Below, piece by piece: positions 33,568 through 45,035 of a stretch of DNA of 64,000 nt. Below the pieces are notes generated by a model. It did no database searches and was not told where the DNA came from. It saw nothing but the letters and a program-made list of their open reading frames with translations. How positions within the stretch are numbered: the first letter of the stretch is position 1; the number at the start of each line of letters is the position of its first letter. Origin of the DNA: Lindgomyces ingoldianus (Eukaryota; Ascomycota; Dothideomycetes; Pleosporales; Lindgomycetaceae); NCBI RefSeq assembly GCF_010093535.1, contig NW_022985228.1, forward strand, positions 1 to 64,000, written 5' to 3'. The position numbers and the translations under genes are program-made.

Positions 33568-33642
33568 CTTAGGGCTAATATAGAGACTCTTTAGATAGAA
33601 TCTAAGCAATCTAAAATAGAACAATTTATGAGAATTATTACA

Positions 33643-33684
33643 CTACCCTCTTTTTATAAGCTAATAGGTTTTATCTATAGTGTA
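33643..33684 (-). mobile_element. A3 interior fragment, left of P1
   Basis: A-family interior next to the A3 3' LTR, reverse orientation. It is cut by pogo element P1 at a TA (33683-33684) and resumes at 44010. Confidence 0.7.
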
Positions 33685-33944
33685 ACGTACTTTATAGGCG
33701 AGTTGCTTACACACCTAAGTTGCTTACTTTTACTAAGACCCTACTACACTACTTTTTCTACACTAATGTATTTCTAATAATACTACTTAAATGTGTTAAA
33801 GGAACATTAAATATAGCTTATACTTTAAGCTTTTAAATAAGACGCAACACTTTTTAACTAACATGCTATAGCTATCTACAGAGTTTTTTAAAAAATAATA
33901 AGTAACTAACACACTAGATAACCTTTTTAAGCTAATTATATAGC

Positions 33945-34960
33945 TAACTTATAAAAGCTAGATAATAATAAAGAGTAGGTAATTATTTAGCACATACTTA
34001 AGCTAGATGCGCAAGGATTTCCCCTCTAGCTAGTAGCTATAGCTAATATAGCTAATTCTTTACACACTAAGTGTAATATAAGCTATATTAGTATAAACTA
34101 GCTTAATATGTTTATTAAGTGTTACTTAAAGCTTAAAGTAAAGTTTAAGCATAAGTATAACTATAAAAAAGCTTTTTATAAAAATTTTATAGTAATTTAA
34201 AGCTAGTTTAACTTTATAAAGAATATTAAAGCTAAGTATAGCATTTAAGATAATAACATGTACAACTTTAATAAAATAGAGTTTATAATAGGCTAAATAT
34301 CTACTAAAGCAGTTATTATAAGTTTAGAGAGATAAGGACAGCTAAAAGCAGTCTAGCTAGGCAACTAGAAGTAGATAATAGCTATCTAGGGCATTAATGC
34401 TAAAAAGTAGGCTATTTTACCTTTTACTACTCTCTAAGGCAGCAACTACTTTTTAAACTAGTATAAGAAGGAAAATCTACTTTAGAATTAAGTTATTATA
34501 ATCTCTAAGTGCAGCTAGACTACTAATTAGCTTAGTCTAGACTAGTTAAAGCACTTTAACACACATATAAAAAAGTGTACTATTAGCAGCTACTATCTAC
34601 TAGTTATTAACAGCTATAAGAGCTATAACTTACTTTATTTCTAGTAATACTATAAAAATAATAAAATTATTACTATTTATATGCCTTTTTACTTATTGCA
34701 CTTTTTATAGCTACTTAATGTAAGTTGTTTTGCTCTTTTAAAAAAGGTATATAAGTGCTAAGCTAAAAACCTTATATATAACTAGATTACTTATATTATA
34801 AAGATAAAGTTTCTACTATGCTTTAAAGCAGCCTATAATGCTATAATTACTTTTAGTAATATCTAAGAAAAGTTCTAAGGCGCTAGATTAGTTCTTTTTA
34901 ACTTATAATAAGTTATAATAAGCTCTAATATAAAGTTGTGCACTTTATTACTACTACTAC
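33945..34960 (+). pseudogene. P1 pogo/Fot1 transposase relic
   Basis: Plus-strand frame with a CENP-B-type HTH stretch (KLDARGFPLQLVAIANIAN near 33995-34050), then the DDE_1 region: the YNFNKIEFIIGQIS block near 34265, QGINAKKQAILPF near 34385, and VINSYKSYNLLYFQQY near 34600. Catalytic Asp/Gly positions have become Asn/Ser and many Gln/Trp codons are stops, as RIP predicts. Domain order and TA targets identify the pogo/Fot1 group. Confidence 0.82.
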
Positions 34961-35373
34961 TTATATATAATAAGCCTTAGTAGTTGTAAACCCTAAGTAA
35001 TACTTTAGAACTTAGGTTATAATTAATACTTATAAAAATAAAAATTTAGAAGCATATAAATAGTTTACTAACTTTTATAGTTAAAGTGTTTAAAAAAGTT
35101 TTAAAAAAAGTAGTAATAATTACACATAAGCTAGTGTTAGTGTAATAGGAAATTACTAAGCTTTAAGTAGCTAATAAGGCTACTATATAATGTAAATTAC
35201 ATAAAAGAAAGTAAATTAAGGCAGAAAAGACCTTAATAATTTAGAAAGGCCTGCGCTTAACAGCTTTAAAGGAGTTTAAAGCGCGCAGTAACAGGAAGAA
35301 GGCAAAGAAGCAGGTGCAAGCTAAAGTAGGTAAGCTATTCTAAAGGCGCTGCAGATAGTGTAATTAGACTAGG

Positions 35374-35576
35374 TGTCACGGTCAACTTGGACATGCCTCG
35401 GACTCTCCCCGGAGAGCCCTCGGCCCAGCCTTGGGCACATGACGTCCCGTCACGTGCCCCAGCACATATATATATATCCTCTTACGAACCCCTGAGTCTC
35501 CTTAAGGATTTGTCTATTAATACTATCCTGTACCCCCTTCTGCGCTTTACGCTTCCTGCTTTACAGTGCTCTTACA
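35374..35576 (+). repeat. B1 5' LTR (203 bp)
   Basis: The outer half is clean (CTCGGACTCTCCCCGGAGAG) and the inner half mutated (TTAAGGATTTGTCTATTAAT, against TCAAGGATTCGTCTATCAAT in the 3' LTR). A TATATATATAT run near 35467 is a candidate TATA element. Confidence 0.88.
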
Positions 35577-35689
35577 ATTTAAATCCTTTATACTCTCCTA
35601 TAGAGACGCAGTTAGTTTAAAGAATAGAAGGCTACTTCTACTACTGCTTCTTAAGCTCTACCTTAATTAAAGAGCTATAACAACAATAG

Positions 35690-38600
35690 CTAACAGCAGT
35701 TGCACACGCAAAAGCAGGGCCACGGCCACTACCCCTTCCAAGGCTGTCCTGGAGACGCCTTATGACAACCCTAGTGCTTAACTCCTTAAGCACCTCACGT
35801 CCTAGCGCCTTAACTAAATTCCACTAGATTAGCGAGTATAAGAGGTAGAAAATAAGAAACACTAAGTCTTTAAGTTAGAAGATAAGTAAGACCTTAGAAA
35901 CTGTTAGGGACGCAGTTAGACTAAACCTAGAAACTCTTTAGGTCACACTAGATAAGGATTAAACAACCCCCTTGTCACACTAAGCCCCCTAGGTTTTAGA
36001 ACTCTAGGGACTCCTAGTTAGCTCTCTATAGGCCACTTACAGCAACTGTTAGCAACAGGGGCAAACGCGATACGCCGCAGTACCCTTCTAGGGCAGGCCT
36101 AAACTAGCTCTACTGCTGTCCTAGTGCAACCCTTAACTAATAAAGCGTTTATACAATTGCTTCTTATAAAAGCCTTTTAGCTTAAGGCTAAAGGAGCTCT
36201 AGAAGCTAAAATTAGTTAAGCTTATAAATAAGCCTAGATTGCTTTTGTAACTCTTAGCCTATCTCTTAAGACTACTCTAGATTAACTCTAATCTTAAGCT
36301 AGCCTAGACAAGACTCTAAGTTAGCTATTTAAGATTAAGGCCCTTTTAAAGCTTAGCTTCTTAAAGAAGTCTCTAACCCCACAGCAGGTAGACACCTAGG
36401 TGAGAGATATAAACAGTATCTAGGAATACATAGACCTTCTAGATAACTCTGCTACTTAAACCTAATAAATTATTAACTAGATCTAGTTTAAAGTCTATAA
36501 GGACCTAATTAGTTGCGCTATTAATAAAGGCACTATTAAAACCTAGGCTTAGCTTTAAACTAAAGTATGTAAGCTTACCTAGGATCCTCTTTTAACGCAG
36601 TACAAGAACTACTATTACTTTTAGAATATAAAGTAGAAAGTAGGTAATACATTTAACACTTTTATTACCTAGCTATCTTAGTAAGAGGGTCTTTTAAAAA
36701 ACACTCCTTTCTAAACCTCTAACAAAGAGGAACTCTATAAAATTAAAATTGCCTTTATATAGAGCTGCCTCTTAGAATCTATTTAAAGAGAAATGTAGCG
36801 CAACAGCTCACTTAAGTCTGTGAACACTTAGCTAGAGTTTAAGCGCGCTGTACGCAACGCTAAAACTGTTGCTTGCCCTAAGCAAGCTCTAATAACGCCC
36901 TAGGCTAGCTCTAGGGACGCTTTAACTTAGAAAAAAAAGCAGTCCTGCTCTACCTTAAACTTTTAATAGTAGTAGAAAGATAAAAGATAAGACTAGAAGC
37001 TTGCAAGCTAATTAACAAGCAACTAACAGTCCCTAGTATAAAAGACTAATACTGCTGCAACAACGCCTTAAGAGACCTCTAGTAAATATAAGCCTTACTA
37101 GAAGAACTAATTTAACTAGAAGGATAATAATAGCATAAAAAAAGAGAAGCCCTAGTTGTAAATCTTGCATGCTTGCAACTAGGGCCTAAATTAAATAGCA
37201 AGCAGCTCTGCATTGCAGTTTAGGTGCAGCTTAAACTCCCTAACAGCAGAACAACTATCCTTTGCGGCCTTTACAACATAGGTGCTAAATTAAACCTAAT
37301 AAACGCTAGCGTTATTTAGAAATATAGCCTCTTGTGTAAGCACTACTATAAGAAGCCTAATACAAGCTTTATTAACAATTACTAATTATAGTTAGGATTG
37401 CTATATAATCTTTCCCTTATCTGCACAGACAATAGGGGTACTAATAAAGAAGTTGGCCTCTAAAGATTCTAGTTAGCTAATTTCTTAGGTTATAACTTAA
37501 TTTTAAGGTATCCTTAGCTGCAAAAAGCTAACCCTAAAATCTGTTTTAAAGACAGTACATTTAAGTAGTAGGAGAATAATAACAGTAGAATCTAGTTAGT
37601 ATCTACTAAGGAGCTTCTAAAGGACTTTAGTCCTAGGGAGACTGCATATGTGCTGTACCCTACCTCTTATACTATTTAACTAATAAGCGACAATGTTAGG
37701 AAGGAAGCCCTCTTAGAGGAACTGCTTTAGGGACACCCTGAACCTGCTCCGCAAGCCCCCAGGCCCAGTGGCGACGTAGTGCAGGATGCAGAGTACTTTT
37801 ATTGTTAAAGGCTGCTCTAGTTAAAGAAGTACATGCTTAAGATTTAAGAGCATCTTTAGAAGTGTGTTAAGATGTTTTTAAAGCTCTTATAGCTTCCTAA
37901 AGCTATAGCCTATTGTGTGGTAGCTAGTATTTATGATTAAGGCTACCGCCAGGCCACACTGCCCGCGGGCGTTGCCTGGGTACTTCCCGACGACAGCGAT
38001 GGGTATCTAGGCACTGATGATGCTGACGACGCTCTAGACCCTAAGGAACTTGCGCATGTTCCCCCTAAGTTCCACTCTTAGTAGTACGCTTTTAGCAAAC
38101 ATTATATAAACATCTTTAGGCTAAATAGTAAGCATGATTATGCTATAAAGATTAAGGAGGGAAAAAAGATTCTAAACCTCCTAATCTATAACCTCTCCTG
38201 CTACAAACTAGATATCCTGCGGGAATACCTTAATGCGGCCTAGAAGAAGGGTTAGATACGCCTAAGCAGGTCGCTAGCAGGTGCTCCTATCCTTTTTGTC
38301 CTAAAACTAGATAGGACACTGCAACTTTATGTTAACTATTAAGGTCTTAACAAAATTATAATTAAGAACTAATATCCTATTCTGCTTATAAGCAAAATGT
38401 TAGATTACTTGTTAAAGGCTAAAGTCTTTACAAAGCTTAACCTTTGCAACGCCTACTATAGGCTTTGCATTAAGAAAGGGGATAAGTAGAAGACTGCCTT
38501 TAAGACGTAGTACAGGCATTTTAAGTACCTTATTATGCCCTTTAGCCTAGCTAATGCTCTAGCCACCTTTTAGTTCTATATCTATAGGGCTTTAGGAGGC

Positions 38601-41600
38601 TTGTTAGATAGGATGTGTGTTATCTATCTAAACAACATCTTTATTTACTCTAAAGACAAAAAGGACTACAAGTAACATGTCTTTAAGGTTCTTAATTAAC
38701 TAGTAGAATAGAGACTGTACTGTAAGGCATCTAAATATTCTTTTAAGACAAAGGCTGTTAAGTTTCTAGGCTTTATAGTTATACTAGAAGGTGTAGTAAT
38801 AGACTTATTGTGTGTCTAGACAATTAAGGAATAGCCTAAGCTAGAGAGCTTTAAGGACATCTAGGTATTTCTAGGCTTTACAAACTTCTATTAAAGATTT
38901 ATTTATAATTACTTAGAGATTACACGCCTACTAGTTAACTATATAACAGCCGCTTAAGCCCTAAGTCCGCCCTGTAGGGGCTCTAACTTAAAAAAGAAGA
39001 AGAAAGCAAAGCAGAATTGTAAGGGTTCTACAAAGTAGTACTAGGAATAGTTCTAGCCTAAAAAGGCCTATAACGCTTTTCTAACTTTTAAGTTAAAATT
39101 TATAGATGCTCTAGTCCTTTAGCACTTTAATCTATTAAAGCTAGTTATAATTATTATAGACGCTTTTAAGTTTGCTATAGCAGCAATACTGCTCTAGCCT
39201 TAGTTCTCTAAGCTAGCAGTGAATTGCTACTAGAGGCCTATAGCCTTCTAGAGCCGCAAGTTAAGCGGCCTACAACTCTGTTAGCATACGCACAACAAGG
39301 AGTTGTGCGCGATTATGGAGAGCTTTAAACATTAGAGGCACTACCTAGAGTACGCCCTAAGCATAATCTAGGTACTCTCTAATTACAATAATCTGTGCTA
39401 TTTTATAATAATAAAGAAGCTCTTTTTTAAGTAAGCCTGCTAGGCAGAAGAGCTAGCGCAGTTTAATTTTAAGATTAAATACAAGCTAGGTCTAGAGAAC
39501 TTAGCTAACAGACTATCTAGAAGACCTAATTACGCAAAAGGGGTCTCCTTAGGAGAAGTAAAATTGCTGTAAGACGCAATGCTTCTAACTTTGTAGTAGA
39601 AGCTTTAGGTGTGGGCGATTTAAACGTCTACAGCTTGTTGCGCTAGTTAGGCAGCGTGTGGTATAACTTCTCCTAATAGTGACCTAGCGAGGTGCTGTAC
39701 TATACCCAGGGAATCCCTAAATCTACCTGACATGACGTTAATTATTAGAGGTACGCCTCTATTAACCTAACCTGTTGTTCCTACAGACTATGGCGGTCAC
39801 GGGGCAGTTGATCCTGAAGCGCTGCGGGTCCTCTACAGGGAACCTATGATGCGACAACAGACCTAGGATGTTACAAAGAAGTTCCTTTATTACTCTTACA
39901 TTTATAAGATGTTGTTGCTAAACTATCTTACTGTTGTAGCTGTGTAAGATAAAAACGCCTATGCTTTAGAGGTCCTAGAACATCTTTCTAAGTATGTTAA
40001 GTAAGTGCAGGAAACTAATAAGGCCTATTAGTTAAATGCGCTCTTAACAGAAAGGAAGGCAGGTAAGGTAAAAAAGAGCACCCTGTTTTAGGAGCATAAC
40101 CCTATAGGTGTCCTGCGCAGGAATAGGAGAGTGTAGATCCTAGATAATAAAGCCTTGTGTTAAAACATCCTAACAAAGAACTACAACAACCTTATAAAAG
40201 GGCATTACAGTGTTAAAAAGACTATAGACTTTCTTAAAAGGAAATACTACTAGCTGTACCTTTACTGTGACGTTTACAAGTACGTTGTAAGGTGCGCACT
40301 ATGCTAGCTAAATAAGATTTAGCGGCATAAGCTCTAAGGGTTGCTAGAACCTTTACCTCTACTTACTTCTTTATAAAGGCACTACTTGCTAGACTTTGTT
40401 ACTAACCTGCTAGAGTTAAGAGACTTTACAGGTAGTACTTATAACTTAATTTTAGTACTTGTTAACTGCTTTTTAAAGTATGTCTAGTACCTTCCTATTA
40501 CTAAGACTATTATAGCAAGAAAACTAGCTACCCTTCTAAAGGAGCAATTCTTTATAAAAATAGGACTACTAGATACTTTTATTTCTAATTATAGTTTAAT
40601 CTTTACTAGTTAGTTTTAGTTAGACATCTGCTTCTACTTAAAAATTAACTACTAGCTTAGTACAGCTTTTTATCCTTAGACTAACAGGTAAACTAAGCGT
40701 TAAAATTAAGAATTAGAGTTATTCCTGCAGTTGTACTTAAACTACTAGCAGGACAATTAGTGTAAGCTGCTACTGTACGCGGAGTATGCTTACAACTCTA
40801 AGAAACACTCCTTCTACAGCAAATGCCTAATACGCGTAGCGTATAGGGTCACCCTAAAGGGCTTTAACAGGGTTAAGGACAATCATTAGCTTAGGCGCCC
40901 GCCCTAGGTATAGGACAAGTCTGGAAAGGCACTAGCCCTGCGGGACTAGGTGGTTGCTCATCTCTTAAGATGGAACGAGTAATAGGAAGCTGCGCGCTTA
41001 TGCCTTAAGCAGGCGCAGCGGCACTAGGTTAAATAGTACAACACTAAGCATTTAGAAAAGCACTTTAGTGTGGGAGATTAAGTTATTCTAAGGTTAAAGC
41101 ACATTAGGACACAGCGTCTATTAAAGAAGCTTAATGTGATGTACCTAGGACCCTTTAAGGTACTTAAGAAAATTAGGAAGCTAGCATACTAGCTAGACTT
41201 ACTATAATTAATGCAAAGGATCTATTCTGTCTTCTATGTTTTACTGCTAGAGCAATAGAATAAGCCTCTTTAAAAAAAGCCCTTCTAGCCTAGGCCTGTA
41301 CACGTCCTAGAGACAGATAGCAGAGACTGCTATAAGGTTAAAGAAATTCTTAAACATAAAGATCTAAAGGCAGAACAACAGTTCCTTGTAAAGTAGCTTA
41401 GGTAGCCTCTTAAAGACTTTACCTAGAAACTTAAGAAACACCTTAATAACTGCAAGGAAGTTTTTTAGGATTATTAGCTTACCTTGCGCAATACATTGCA
41501 ACAGAAGTGACAGCTAAACGCTACACCTGCGGGTACCCTCTAGGGGACAACTGCACTAACTTTAGCACCTACAGCGAAACCTGATGCAATCTAAACTCTG

Positions 41601-41640
41601 CAACGCAGGAATTACTAAAGGAAGTTAGCACATAGATAAA
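35690..41640 (+). pseudogene. B1 gag-pol relic
   Basis: Plus-strand gag-pol. A protease-like region precedes the RT near 37200-37700. The RT box YLNNIFIYSKDK is at about 38625-38660 with both catalytic Asp changed to Asn. An RNase H-like segment lies near 39150-39350, an integrase zinc/core region at about 40190-40900, and a chromodomain-like end at about 41334-41455 (KVKEILKHKDL...QFLVKQLRQPL). TAG at former Gln/Trp codons and Asp-to-Asn changes are frequent. The 37700-38060 and 40780-41060 stretches keep many CG and CA dinucleotides. Confidence 0.8.
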
Positions 41641-43660
41641 AAGAGGATAGAGTAATAACTTATACTCTTTACTATAAAATTTTAACTTTATGCAGCTTAC
41701 AAGGTTATAACCTAGAGCGGGGTGTAAATGTCTGTATTAAAGGTACTGTCTAGGGCCCCACTAGACCTAGAGAGGTCCCGGGTGAAGTCTAGACTGGGTA
41801 TTATCCACATATATAACAGGAACATTCTAAAGATTCCTAAAAACATTGCTAGCTACTTTTTTAGTAGAACAAAGGTTCTGCGCGCTCTTAATCTATCTGT
41901 GCTGTACTAGACTGCTAATTTATAACTAGCAAGCTCACCTCCTTGGCAGCGGGTATATTTGGCCTGTAGTAGTACTACTGTTTCTCCTAGTTAGTTGCGC
42001 AGCTGTCCTTAAGAAAAATCGCCTTAGACTTAGACTAAACAATAGTATTATTTAGATAGTTTTTACTAACGCTACTAAGACTACTTTAAAGCAAAGTTAG
42101 CTATAATCTAAATAACCTGCAATACTAAGACATACCTTATGCTGCTTATAGTTATGTTCCTAGAAAACCTAACGCTGCTAGGCATACTCTGCTAGCGTAA
42201 AGCCCTTAGTCTCACGCTTTAGCTACTAGGAGTATGCATTAATATGCTCCCTAAGGGCTAGGGCGTATAGGAGGACATCCTCCTAATAGCAGAGCTAAGC
42301 CTTAGCGTCTAGGTTAGGTTCTTAACTTAGGTTACCTGCAGTCTTAACAGCGCGTCTGTCGCAGTTAAGAGCTTAGTTAATATAGTACTAGAGGATATTT
42401 CCAGCGCGGCAGAAGCAGGGATTAAGCTGTACACAGTCAGCATAAACTTAAAAAGCTCTAAAAGACCTACTTCTACACAGCCACCTGCTTTCCTGTTAAC
42501 ACAGCCTTTGTAAACACTAAACAGCGTGCTTTTTATGCACACGCTAGTGTTTATAGCTATGCGAAGATTAGAAGCTAAGGGCTTCTTGCTGCCTTTCTTA
42601 GACAACAGCGCAGCGACACAGCCATGGCACTATTTCTGGATGAGTGGTGGCTGAGGCTCTAAGTGAGGCGGGAGCTTATAGACATGCGCAGGAATCTCCT
42701 CTTTAGAGCACTAGGCGAGAGATGTAATAGGCATAGTAAAGGAAGAGAAGGTTATAGCTAGAAGGACTAGTTAGGAAGGAGCTAAAGTAAAAGTAAAAAA
42801 AAAAAGGTTTAGAAGTAGCAAGAACAGTGTTTTATACCTAAACTTACACTTACCTTCTTTACTCTATGTAAGGTCTAGAGTTGCCCTAGAGCCTTACTGC
42901 CTACAACCTGCTTAGTATAGAACATTAGAGAGATAAGAAAACACATAAACAGCTTAAGGAAACTGTTACTTATGCTTACACTTAACTAACTAGAAGAGCA
43001 ACTACTCCTAGCAAATAGCAACACATTAAAAGCATTATCCTTAAGCATTTTGCGCATAGAGATATCCCTAAAGCACTAATTTATTAGTACTTAAGGGAAC
43101 TAGCAGAACAACTTGCTTATATAGCACCACACCTCCCTATTCAGCACTTGCAACCCTAGACTAGAGCAGCTACAGATTTAGTCTTAGGAGCTTTACAGCG
43201 CCAACCTTAGAACTATCCTAGTAATACATTAGGACTCTAAGCTATTTTAAACAAAATTGTAATGTTATAAGCTTACTAATAACTATTCTTCTAACAAGAA
43301 AGACCTAGCAATTAACTGCTGCATTTAAGGGAACTACCTGCGCGGGAGCAGTGCATCCACAGATGCCCTGTAGTACCTACAAGTACTAAAACTAAAACCT
43401 TAGGACCTTTAAAAGCAGACCTTAACTAGATAGTAAAGAAAAAAAGTTGTAATCTTAGGTTGCTTCTATAGAAGTAGGCTTTTTAATTACAGACTATCTG
43501 CTTTACTTAGCCTCTGCAGGCCTATTAGGCTTAACTTAATAAGACAAGAACGCCCTACATTAGCAGCTATAGCGCTAGTAATAACGTTTTAACTCTCCTA
43601 GTTATACTTCTCTAGACATAGTTTTCCCTTACTAAGGTTTTCTAGAGTTTAGTCACTAGT
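41641..43660. other. B1 region between pol and 3' LTR, with possible extra ORF
   Basis: About 2 kb that a minimal chromovirus does not need. Short open stretches survive on both strands: plus 41728-41910 (60 aa) and minus 42327-42605 (92 aa). A plus frame from an ATG at 42624 (MALFLDEWWLRLQ) continues to about 43650 only through several TAG/TAA codons. None is recognised. GC content around 42300-42720 is higher than in neighbouring sequence. Confidence 0.45.
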
Positions 43661-43735
43661 NNNNNNNNNNNNNNNNNNNNNNNNNNNNNNNNNNNNNNNN
43701 NNNNNNNNNNNNNNNNNNNNNNNNNNNNNNNNNNN
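43661..43735. other. Assembly gap (75 N) inside B1 3' LTR
   Basis: The gap hides the end of the B1 interior and the first roughly 113 bp of the 3' LTR (judged from the 5' LTR), so the N count is nominal. Confidence 0.95.
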
Positions 43736-43825
43736 AACCCCTGAGTCTCCTCAAGGATTCGTCTATCAATACTATCCTGTACCCCCTTCTGCGCTTCACG
43801 CTTCCTGCTTCACAGTGCTCTCACA
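43736..43825 (+). repeat. B1 3' LTR, visible part
   Basis: Matches 35487-35576 of the 5' LTR but keeps the ancestral C residues (CAAGGATTCG, TTCACGC). Ends CTCTCACA, then the CTAGG duplication. It is less mutated than the inner half of the 5' LTR. Confidence 0.85.
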
Positions 43826-44009
43826 CTAGGCATAACACGCAAACATGTAAGCAAGAAGCAGAAGTAGTATCTAAATAATATTCTAGGCTGTACTATACTA
43901 TATAGTGCCAGAGCGGGTTGTTATAGGCTATAATAGAGTTTGTTAGGGTGGGGTCTTAGCAAAAGTAAGCAACTCGGGTGTGTAAGCAACTCGCCTATGA
44001 AGTACGTTA

Positions 44010-44219
44010 TAGAAAATATTTAGAACTAATTTAAAATTAATTTAGATAAGATATAATAAAGTATAACTTTTTAATAAAAATTTCTTATTACTAAAAAAAA
44101 CTAGACTAAAAACTTAATACTAATATAATGCCTTTATTATAATGTTTTTGTTTAGTAGTAACTAGTAGTGTAGCTATTATTAATATAGTAAATTTATTAT
44201 TTATAGTAATAAGTATTTA
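44010..44219 (-). mobile_element. A3 interior fragment, right of P1
   Basis: Reverse complement of A1 30385-30600, so it is A-family 3' interior in reverse orientation. The TA at 44008-44009 joins it to the piece ending at 33684. It stops at 44219 where a copia-family LTR begins. Confidence 0.8.
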
Positions 44220-45035
44220 TGTCTTTACGCAGCAGCAACGCTACAGCCTGGATACAAGCTATCACGCACAAGCAGGATCACGTATCTATGCCACATGATG
44301 CTTGTGCGCGAACCTCCGTGCAAGAACATCTAGATATTCCCCTTTTCCTCTGTACAGAGGAAAAAGACAGAGCAATACAGAACTAGAAACATGTTGCCCT
44401 CACTCTACCTACTTTATACGCTGTGCACACTGTACACTACTCTTACTTTTACTACTTAAGCGCTTATACCATAAGCAGCTAGCTAAAAGAGCCTATTTAA
44501 CACTAATTAGTAGTTAATTTAATTAACTATAAATTAGTAAAAGTAATAATAAAGTACTTTATTTTATTACTTATTTTTAGAAATAGTAGATTAATTTTTA
44601 ACATTATACAGCAAGCTTTGCTACTGTATAAAGTAAGAAGAAGATAGTGTAAGACACACACTAAAGCTATTAAAGCTGTACAACCTAGTAGCTAGATAAT
44701 AGCAGTACCTGTGCAATCTACTAGAAAAGTAATTAACTATACTATTGTAATAAAATCTTACTAGTAACTAACAACTTTATATAATAATAAAAAGAATAAA
44801 AAATAATTTCTATTATATAAATAACTTGTAAAAAATATAGAAATATTAAAAGTAACACTATAAAATAAAACTAGCCTAGAGTACTAGAATAATAAAATTA
44901 ATATATTTAAGACTTTAATAAGCTTATAAATTTAATTATATATAAGTTATATAATTACTAATTTACATATAATAACTTAGAAAGGCGCTACTTTTCTAAG
45001 TTTATATATAAAAGATTTTAAAAAATAAACATTAT

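Larger units (their letters stand above)
31614..33642 (-). repeat. A3 3' LTR, in three pieces
   Basis: A reverse-oriented A-family LTR of 289 bp split by two insertions: 31614-31693, 33225-33363 and 33573-33642. The first interruption is element A2 (CTTAG duplication) and the second is solo LTR E (CTTAG duplication). The lengths 80+139+70 add to 289, the same as the intact A2 LTRs, which supports the reconstruction. A3 interior continues at 33643. Confidence 0.85.
35374..43825 (+). mobile_element. B1: full-length Ty3/gypsy chromovirus (8.45 kb)
   Basis: 5' LTR 35374-35576 (203 bp, TGTCACGGTC...CTTACA); the 3' LTR ends at 43825, and its first roughly 110 bp fall inside the 75-N gap at 43661-43735. 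A perfect CTAGG duplication (35369-35373 and 43826-43830) marks insertion in P1; the uninterrupted equivalent of that site is visible in P2 at 58600-58625. The interior codes gag-pol in the plus frame. It is less uniformly mutated than A1, with GC-rich patches near 37730-38060, 39700-39860 and 40800-41050. Confidence 0.92.
33685..44007 (+). mobile_element. P1: pogo/Fot1 DNA transposon carrying retrotransposon B1
   Basis: Ends are about 60-bp inverted repeats starting ACGTACTTTATAGGCGAGTT, with the right end at 43944-44007 in reverse, and TA duplications at 33683-33684 and 44008-44009. Without the nested B1 it is about 1866 bp, matching P2 (about 1862 bp after subtraction of its own insertions). 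The transposase relic lies at about 33950-34960. Confidence 0.9.

Noticed and set aside
35387..35620. 77-aa plus-strand open frame at 35387
   Set aside because: Entirely within and just after the B1 5' LTR; no family features.
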